Positions 1 through 5,599 of a DNA stretch of 5,599 nt are shown here, piece by piece (the first letter of the stretch is position 1; every line of letters begins with the position of its first letter). Made by a program: the position numbers and the translations under genes. Origin of the DNA: Flavobacteriales bacterium (GTDB lineage Bacteria > Bacteroidota > Bacteroidia > DT-38); the NCBI GenBank assembly GCA_013214975.1, contig JABSPR010000011.1:1-5599 (forward strand), written 5' to 3'. The notes below the pieces were generated by a model that saw only the letters and a program-made list of their open reading frames with translations, did not search any database and was not told the DNA's origin.

Positions 1-1032
1 AACATAGACAAGTGATCTACTTCCAGTCCATAATACACTGGAACGAGGCACTAGAAGCTTTTTCAGATTTCCTGGTACAGTCATTACTTCAACTGTCGCC
101 CCCGGCTCCAGTTTCAATTCGTTATTATTAATCTCAATTATCACCTTGGAAGTGTTTGTTTCTCTATCAACCAATTTACTCACCTGTAAAACTTTCCCGT
201 TATATTTTTCAGAATAATTTCCAACAACATTGACCACAACCTCTGCTCCTATTTCAAAACTTTTTTTCTCTAATTCATTAGCATCAATCTCCACCCAAAC
301 CGATGTTATATCTACGAATTCAAACAAGACATTCCCCTTTCTAGCATATGCTCCTTGATTTGCAGACTGACCCAACAAAATCCCGGAACGTTCTGCATAA
401 ATATTTGCATTAGGAGATAAATCCTTCGATTCAGCTAATCTTTCTATTTCCATATCTGGAATCTGCCAGCCTTTAAGCACATCTACAGCTTGTTGATACA
501 TTTTAACCTTCTTATCATTCTTATACCTAAGCGATACAATAAAATGCCGTACCGCTTGAACGTATTCGTCTGAATAAACAACCGCCAACAACTCTCCTTT
601 TTTAACATATTGACCAATAGTACTTACAAACAGCTTTTCTAAACGTAATGGATAATGTGCAGGAATCGTCCAAACATTTTTCTGATCGACAACTACATTA
701 CCAGGCATTTTAACACCCACCATCCTACCTTCGTTGCTTTCTACAAGTACAGTTTCTATCCCGGCATCTTTAATTTCATTATCACTGAATTGAATTAAGC
801 TTTTATCATCAAGGTTATTAGATGACATTTCAACCAAATCCATTGAACAGAGAGAACAACTTCCTGAAATTGATTTAATAATCTCAGGGTGCATAGAGCA
901 CGTCCATCCGATAGACTGAATAGCTATTCCTGAAGACTCAACCTCATTATTTAATATTGTTTTACCGATCAAAAGCCCCAAGCCTAATGATGCAGATATT
1001 GCGACAACTAATATTTTCAAATTCTTACTCAT
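1..1032 (-). CDS. cusB: CusB-type periplasmic adaptor of a heavy-metal RND efflux pump (3' end cut by window edge)
   Basis: This gene encodes the membrane-fusion subunit that links an inner-membrane RND pump to an outer-membrane channel. The visible 344 residues are open to the window edge, so the C-terminus is missing. Residues 7-22 form a hydrophobic signal or anchor with no lipobox cysteine. Residues 43-67 are a heavy-metal-binding domain (WTCSMHPE, then CSLCSM; C45, C59, C62, H48). Residues 106-160 look like the first lipoyl/barrel-sandwich half. Residues 157-205 form a short helical hairpin, and 207-240 the second lipoyl half (ERSGIL...GAYARKGNVLFE). Residues 243-318 fit the beta-barrel, and VPRSSVLWTGSR near the edge fits the membrane-proximal domain. 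The ATG at 1032-1030 overlaps the end of the pump gene by 8 bases (ATGAGTAA), which implies translational coupling. No Shine-Dalgarno sequence is visible. The family call is firm; copper/silver specificity is inferred from the neighbour and the metal-binding domain. Confidence 0.93.
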   Translation of the reverse strand, partial: MSKNLKILVVAISASLGLGLLIGKTILNNEVESSGIAIQSIGWTCSMHPEIIKSISGSCSLCSMDLVEMSSNNLDDKSLIQFSDNEIKDAGIETVLVESNEGRMVGVKMPGNVVVDQKNVWTIPAHYPLRLEKLFVSTIGQYVKKGELLAVVYSDEYVQAVRHFIVSLRYKNDKKVKMYQQAVDVLKGWQIPDMEIERLAESKDLSPNANIYAERSGILLGQSANQGAYARKGNVLFEFVDITSVWVEIDANELEKKSFEIGAEVVVNVVGNYSEKYNGKVLQVSKLVDRETNTSKVIIEINNNELKLEPGATVEVMTVPGNLKKLLVPRSSVLWTGSRSLVYV

Positions 1033-4000
1033 GGTTTGCATTGCTTATTTTATTCTCTTGCCACATACTATAAAGTACGGGTATCGTGAACATTGTTATG
1101 ACTGCCAACATCATTCCTCCTATAGATGGTATCGCCATAGGAAGTAGTACATCTGCTCCAGACCCATTTGAAGTCAGAACTGGAATCAGCGCCAAGATAG
1201 TAGTAGCGGTTGTCATTAACGCCGGACGAATCCTCTTCTTTCCTGCTTCTAACACAGCAAGTCGAATATCTTTTATAGTAGCTGGTCTACCTTCAAAGGA
1301 GTTTCGTAAATAGGATACAACCAACACTCCGTCATCTGTTGAAATCCCAAACAATGCAATAAAACCCACCCACACTGCAACGCTCAGGCTAACCGAATTC
1401 ATTTGAAATATTTCGTACAAGTTAATCCCCAGTAAATCGATGTTCAAAAAACCACTATGACCATATAGCCACATTAGAATAAAAGCCCCTGAGAAAGAAA
1501 CAAAGACTGATGAAAAAATAATTAATGCAGTGGTTATTGATTTAAACTCAAGATATATAATCAACAAAATCACCAATAATGTAAAAGGAATTAAAATGCC
1601 CAAGCGTTTATTAGATCTAACGATGTCGTTATACGTGCCAACAAAAGAATAGCTAATCCCCGATGGTATAGATATAACGCCCTCTTCAATTTGGGCCTCT
1701 ATTATTAGCTTGGCATTCTCTACAACTTCCACATCTCCAAACCCTTGAATCTTATCGAACATTACATAGCCTACCTGAAAACCATTTTCGCTTTTTATTG
1801 ATTGCTGTCCTTTTACATAACTAATATTAACCAGCTCTTTTAATTTCACTTGCTTCCCACTATTCGTAGGAATTAAGATATTATTCAATGACTCTTCTGA
1901 ATCAAGAAAATCTTTGGGATATTTAATCCGAACAGGTAATCGTTCTCTTCCTTCAATTGATTCTAAAAGAGATACACCTCCTAGTGCAAGTTCTAAACAA
2001 TCATTCACATCTTTTACCGACACACCAATATTAGCCATTGATCCTCTTAAATATTCTAATTCAAGATATGGTTTCCCAATAGACTGTTCAGCAAATACTG
2101 AAGACACATCGATCCCTTCAACATGTTTTAGAACTCGTTCTAACTCGACACCCATTTTCTCAATCGCCGCTAAGTTCTTACCCGTAATTTTTATTCCCAT
2201 TGGAGCTCGCAATCCCGATGATAACATTATCTGTCTTGTCTCCATAGGTTGAAGTTTGGGCGCAACTGTTAGACCCAAAAACCTTGTTGCATCCGAAATC
2301 TCTTGCCAAATATCATCCCTATTATGGATATGATCCCTCCATCGTCTTACGGTCTCTCCTTTTTCATTGAGACCATACTCCTTTTTATAATTAATCACAT
2401 TTTCAAACATATTAATAGGTGCCGGATCTAGGGCACTTTCAACTCTTCCTAATTTACCTATTACCTGATCCACTTCAGGTATTCTTGAAACAGCCACATC
2501 TAATTTATGCAGCATATGTAGATTTTCTTCCATTCCAGAATGCGGCATAGTTGTCGGCATATGCAAAAATGAACCTTCGTTAAGCGAAGGCATAAACTCT
2601 TGACTTGTGTTAAATAAAATAGAGGTTCCAAATGCCAAACATCCAATTGGAAGTGTTAGAAATTTCCATTTATTCTCGAGCGACCAATCGAGTAAAACAG
2701 GATATACGTTCAAGAACCAGTTGAAACATTTTAAACTACCTCCAATCAATATAAAAACGAAGAGAGAATTAGATACAAAGAAAGAATGCTCTCCTAAGGG
2801 CATCCAGGTTTTGGCCAAGAGAAGAGTCAATAAAACGACATACATCCAAACTTTATAATTCTTCTTATCGAAACTAACATAGCTATTCTTAATCACGCCA
2901 ATAAAACCAACAAGGCCTACACTGACAACAAAAAGGCCATACCATATATCGTAAAATAGGGTAACAACACCTAATCCAATTATTATAAAGTTTAATACAT
3001 TAAGTACAATTCTTCGAGTTAGGCAAAGAGAAAACAGCGTATGTAAAATGGTTGGAATAGCAACTATTGAGATTAAAAAAGCGCCAAGAATCGATGCGGT
3101 TTTGGTAATAATCAACGGAGTAAACAGTTTCGCTTCGGGTCCCTCCAACGCCAATAATGGCAAAAAACTAATCAAAGTAGTGGCAACCGATATTTTTACA
3201 GCCGAGGCAACCTCTATAGTTCCTGCATAAATAAGCTCTAACTTATTATCATCTTGATTTGAGTTTTCTAATCTTGCAACAATATTTTCCGCAAATACAA
3301 TAGCCATATCTACCATAGTTCCAATAGCTATCGCTATACCGGCTAATGCAATAATATTAGCTTCTATATTTAGAAACCTCATAACCACAAAACTGAGAAG
3401 AACTGATAACGGAAGTACACTTGCAACAACCAAAGCAGCACGAACATTTGCCAACATTACGAGTATCACAATCAGAGTAATCAAGATTTCCAACCAGAGC
3501 GTTTGGGTTAATGTGTTAATTGTTTCTTCTACCAATAAAGACCTATCATAAAATGGGACAATATGAACTTTTGATAATGTACCATCCGAAAGATGTTTGG
3601 ATGGTAACCCAATAGAAATCTCTTTAATTCTTTTTTTAACATTCTTAATAACCTGAGCTGGGTTTGCCCCATATTGCACTACTACAACGCCACCGACAGA
3701 AGGCACGCCATTTTTATCTAAAGCCCCTCTCCTCACCCCTGGTCCAATTACTACCTGAGCAAGATCTTTAATTTTTATTGAAACCCCATTCTTAGTAGAT
3801 ACTATAAGATTCTCTATATCGGTAATCCCTTTAACTCCTCCTAAACCTCTCACGAAATATTCCACCCTATTTATTTCAAGTGTGCTTACTCCAATATCCT
3901 TACCTCCATTCCTAACTGCACTTGCAACCTGAAGAAGAGATATCCCAAATCTTTCAAGCAATAAAGGATTAACATCTATCTGATACTCTTTCTTATATCC

Positions 4001-4597
4001 ACCAATTGAAGCTACTTCAGCAACACCCTCTACAGACATCAAAGCATGCTTAATATGATAATCTTGAGCCGTTCTTAAGTCTTCCAACCCCCAACCGCCA
4101 GTAGTATTGCCTTTATCGTTTTTCCCTTCAAGTGTATACCAGTATACCTGCCCTAAAGCCGTAGCATCTGGTCCTAAAATTGGCTGCACTCCATTTGGTA
4201 AGTCTCCGGGTGAAATTGAATTCAGTTTTTCCAGAATTCGAATTCGAGAACTATAAAACTCCATATCCTCGTTATAAATGACATAGATTGTTGAAAGTCC
4301 GAACAACGAATTACTCCTAATAGTTTTGACACCAGGTATTCCAAGAAGATAGCTTGTAAGGGGATAACTAATTTGATCCTCTACATCCTGAGGCGACCTA
4401 CCTTTCCATCTTGTGATTATAACTTGTTGATTTTCGCCAATGTCAGGAAGTACATCAGCATTAACAGAATAATCTGGAAAAATCCCTTTGTCTATACTAA
4501 AAGGAAGAGTTGAGATTCCTGTGAATATAATCGACAACAATAAGAACACTGTTATTATTTTGTTCTCGATGAAATACTTAATCAATTTATTTAGCAC
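1025..4597 (-). CDS. cusA: CusA-type heavy-metal (Cu/Ag) RND efflux pump, inner-membrane permease
   Basis: This is a complete 1190-residue proton-driven HME-RND pump that exports metal through a trimer docked to the adaptor and an outer-membrane channel. TM1 is at about 14-31, the first porter loop at 45-360, TM2-TM6 at 366-518, TM7 at 644-662, the second porter loop at 663-998 and TM8-TM12 at 1000-1176. M680 (FLHMPTTMP), M730 (DPAPINMFE) and M791 (RQIMLSSG) match the CusA Cu(I)/Ag(I) triad M573/M623/M672. D430 in TM4 (GTMVDMAIV) matches proton-relay D405. D1088 in TM10 (GISTDDGV) stands where CusA has E939, and A1126 (RPALMT) where CusA appears to have K984. The protein is about 140 residues longer than E. 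coli CusA, mainly from four extra hydrophobic segments between TM6 and TM7 (about 525-640), with smaller inserts at 741-762 and 1046-1068. The start is GTG at 4597-4595: an in-frame stop lies at 4618-4616, no ATG intervenes, and the N-terminus aligns with the family. There is no Shine-Dalgarno sequence. CzcA-like specificity is less likely given the triad. Confidence 0.96.
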   Translation of the reverse strand: MLNKLIKYFIENKIITVFLLLSIIFTGISTLPFSIDKGIFPDYSVNADVLPDIGENQQVIITRWKGRSPQDVEDQISYPLTSYLLGIPGVKTIRSNSLFGLSTIYVIYNEDMEFYSSRIRILEKLNSISPGDLPNGVQPILGPDATALGQVYWYTLEGKNDKGNTTGGWGLEDLRTAQDYHIKHALMSVEGVAEVASIGGYKKEYQIDVNPLLLERFGISLLQVASAVRNGGKDIGVSTLEINRVEYFVRGLGGVKGITDIENLIVSTKNGVSIKIKDLAQVVIGPGVRRGALDKNGVPSVGGVVVVQYGANPAQVIKNVKKRIKEISIGLPSKHLSDGTLSKVHIVPFYDRSLLVEETINTLTQTLWLEILITLIVILVMLANVRAALVVASVLPLSVLLSFVVMRFLNIEANIIALAGIAIAIGTMVDMAIVFAENIVARLENSNQDDNKLELIYAGTIEVASAVKISVATTLISFLPLLALEGPEAKLFTPLIITKTASILGAFLISIVAIPTILHTLFSLCLTRRIVLNVLNFIIIGLGVVTLFYDIWYGLFVVSVGLVGFIGVIKNSYVSFDKKNYKVWMYVVLLTLLLAKTWMPLGEHSFFVSNSLFVFILIGGSLKCFNWFLNVYPVLLDWSLENKWKFLTLPIGCLAFGTSILFNTSQEFMPSLNEGSFLHMPTTMPHSGMEENLHMLHKLDVAVSRIPEVDQVIGKLGRVESALDPAPINMFENVINYKKEYGLNEKGETVRRWRDHIHNRDDIWQEISDATRFLGLTVAPKLQPMETRQIMLSSGLRAPMGIKITGKNLAAIEKMGVELERVLKHVEGIDVSSVFAEQSIGKPYLELEYLRGSMANIGVSVKDVNDCLELALGGVSLLESIEGRERLPVRIKYPKDFLDSEESLNNILIPTNSGKQVKLKELVNISYVKGQQSIKSENGFQVGYVMFDKIQGFGDVEVVENAKLIIEAQIEEGVISIPSGISYSFVGTYNDIVRSNKRLGILIPFTLLVILLIIYLEFKSITTALIIFSSVFVSFSGAFILMWLYGHSGFLNIDLLGINLYEIFQMNSVSLSVAVWVGFIALFGISTDDGVLVVSYLRNSFEGRPATIKDIRLAVLEAGKKRIRPALMTTATTILALIPVLTSNGSGADVLLPMAIPSIGGMMLAVITMFTIPVLYSMWQENKISNANHE

Positions 4598-4723
4598 TAT
4601 ATAATTATTGATTTTTCACTTTATATTATTGTTGCCAGATTTTCACGTCTTCAAGTTAATAATATCTAAACATTCTACCCTTCTATTCTAGGCTCACCCT
4701 TAAACATTAACTAGTTTTAATGT
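4598..4723. promoter_or_regulatory. Divergent intergenic control region between the efflux operon and the MFS gene
   Basis: This 126-base AT-rich gap separates two divergent starts and must hold the promoters for both units. On the minus strand, TTGAAG (4654-4649) and AATAAT (4630-4625) are 18 bases apart and lie about 27 bases before the pump's GTG. On the plus strand, TTGCCA (4632-4637) and TTAATA (4656-4661) are also 18 bases apart and leave a leader of about 60 bases. Both are weak sigma70-like matches in AT-rich DNA. No full Bacteroidota-type TAnnTTTG element is present. The closest is TAGTTTTA at 4712-4719, which lacks the final G and has no clear upstream TTG; if used, it would give an almost leaderless MFS transcript. 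No copper-regulator operator was recognised. That the region regulates both genes is inferred from position; each promoter placement is tentative. Confidence 0.4.
4704..4723. repeat. Inverted repeat ACATTAA-N6-TTAATGT abutting the MFS start codon
   Basis: Arms at 4704-4710 and 4717-4723 are perfect 7-base reverse complements separated by six bases (CTAGTT). The right arm ends one base before the ATG at 4724. The size and spacing suit a dimeric repressor operator, and binding here would block transcription or early elongation of the MFS gene. The arms could also fold in RNA into a weak, AT-rich hairpin over the initiation region. The arms contain little G or C, so chance occurrence is possible. 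Confidence 0.35.
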
Positions 4724-5599
4724 ATGTCTATGAGCCTTAATAATATAAAAGCAATACTTCCAGCTTCAATTGCTGTAACTGCCGCGTACAGCACAAGCCT
4801 ATTTGGCTTATATGTACAGCCTCAACTTCTAATTCCTTTAATGGAAAAATTTCAAGCTACAGACCCTGAAATAGGACAATTGTTTATGGTAGAGAATCTT
4901 TTCTACTTTATCTTTCTTGTAGTGGCTACTGTGCCGATTACAAAATATTCTAGAACAAAAATAGCCTATGTGGGTACAATCTTTTTAGTTCTAGGAAACC
5001 TTGGATCTGCCTATGCAAATACTATAGATTCTCTAATGCTTTTACGTGCATTTGTTGCGATAGGATCGGGAATAGTATCTGGTGCTGCGACTGCCTCAGC
5101 ATCCTCTTCTTCCGAACCGGAACGAACTTTTGCTCTTTCTGGAGTAATGTATTTGTGCATCTTTTCTATCTCGCATGCTCTACTGCCATACATAGTTGAA
5201 TGGATGGATATAAAAGGAGTTTATTTATCTCTAGCCTTGTACTCACTACTTATTATACCTGCCTATATGTACTTACTACCGCCTATTCTAAAGAACATTG
5301 GAAATAGCGATTTTATTACAGAAATCAAGAATGCCCCTTACAAGGCATTGGCAATTATTGCCATGTTTGGGTTATTAATTTATGAGCTAGGTCAAAATGG
5401 AGTATTTACTTACATGGATAAATTAGGTGCCAATACGGGTATAGAGTCCGAAGAACGTGGCCTTGCACTATTTCTCTCTTCATTATTTGGTATTAGCGGT
5501 GGCATACTAGCAACATGGCTTGGTACAAAATACGGCCGCTTCAAGCCTCTACTTATCGGTGTAATCCTCAATATAGGTATAGGTGCCCTGTTCACAATT
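4724..5599 (+). CDS. Major facilitator superfamily (MFS) transporter, substrate unknown (3' end cut by window edge)
   Basis: The 292 visible residues are open to the edge and form a polytopic membrane protein. Hydrophobic segments lie at about 11-31, 55-71, 79-98, 101-124, 135-157, 165-186, 204-226, 245-266 and 273-292: nine of an expected twelve, with six before the polar central stretch (190-205) as in MFS proteins. The TM4 sequence LLRAFVAIGSGIVSG fits the MFS pattern of an arginine followed by small-residue spacing. The loop after TM8, WLGTKYGRFKPLLIG, is a good match to the motif A repeat between TM8 and TM9. The equivalent N-terminal loop after TM2 (TKYSRTKI) is degenerate. ATG 4724 is the first in-frame start after a stop at 4718-4720; ATG 4730 is an alternative two codons downstream. 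Neither has a Shine-Dalgarno sequence. The gene diverges from the metal-efflux operon, but nothing in the protein indicates metal transport. Superfamily assignment is solid; the substrate is not predictable. Confidence 0.85.
   Translation, partial: MSMSLNNIKAILPASIAVTAAYSTSLFGLYVQPQLLIPLMEKFQATDPEIGQLFMVENLFYFIFLVVATVPITKYSRTKIAYVGTIFLVLGNLGSAYANTIDSLMLLRAFVAIGSGIVSGAATASASSSSEPERTFALSGVMYLCIFSISHALLPYIVEWMDIKGVYLSLALYSLLIIPAYMYLLPPILKNIGNSDFITEIKNAPYKALAIIAMFGLLIYELGQNGVFTYMDKLGANTGIESEERGLALFLSSLFGISGGILATWLGTKYGRFKPLLIGVILNIGIGALFTI

Noticed and set aside
1086..3230. Plus-strand open frames at 1086-1313, 1914-2252, 2607-2858 and 3048-3230
   Set aside because: All lie inside the strongly supported pump gene on the opposite strand and their translations show no recognisable domain.
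4604..4631. Direct repeat ATTATTG at 4604-4610 and 4625-4631, spaced two helical turns (21 bases)
   Set aside because: A seven-base AT-rich match is expected by chance here, and the flanking bases do not continue the repeat.
4673..4690. Three copies of TTCTA (4673-4677, 4681-4685, 4686-4690) in the intergenic gap
   Set aside because: The units are only five bases with irregular spacing (8 and 5), too weak in AT-rich DNA to call an operator array.
4720..4740. Six-codon ORF (ATG TAT GTC TAT GAG CCT TAA) overlapping the MFS start
   Set aside because: It begins four bases before the MFS ATG with no ribosome-binding signal. The overlap looks incidental, and there is no sign of a leader peptide.
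5011..5595. Minus-strand open frames at 5011-5193 and 5410-5595
   Set aside because: Both are antisense to the MFS gene, whose membrane-protein translation is clearly the real one.

Overview
The window carries parts of two divergently oriented transcription units separated by a short AT-rich gap. On the minus strand is a heavy-metal efflux operon of the CusA/CusB (HME-RND) type. A complete inner-membrane pump gene (1025-4597) is followed, with an 8-base overlap, by its periplasmic adaptor gene, which runs off the left edge (1-1032). On the plus strand, a major facilitator superfamily (MFS) transporter gene begins at 4724 and runs off the right edge.

The DNA is AT-rich and none of the three starts has a recognisable Shine-Dalgarno sequence. 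The pump has several traits I associate with Bacteroidota CusA proteins: a TDDG motif in TM10, an RIRPALMTT motif at TM11, and a large hydrophobic insert between TM6 and TM7. A low-GC member of the Bacteroidota, or a relative with similar genes, is the best guess. This is inferred from sequence character and was not checked by a search.

The pump retains the three methionines that form the Cu(I)/Ag(I) site of E. coli CusA (here M680, M730 and M791), so monovalent copper or silver is the likeliest substrate. The adaptor carries an N-terminal cysteine-containing heavy-metal-binding domain, which fits the same role. Together they would take metal from the periplasm or inner membrane and pass it to an outer-membrane channel of the TolC/CusC type. 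That gene is not in this window and may lie beyond the left edge.

The MFS gene shows nine of the expected twelve membrane segments. Its substrate cannot be read from the sequence, and a functional link to the metal pump is not established. The 126-base gap (4598-4723) must hold the divergent control signals. Its clearest structure is a 7-base inverted repeat that ends directly against the MFS start codon. I found no RNA gene, mobile element, CRISPR array or clear terminator, and no wholly new system. The points of interest are variations within known families.
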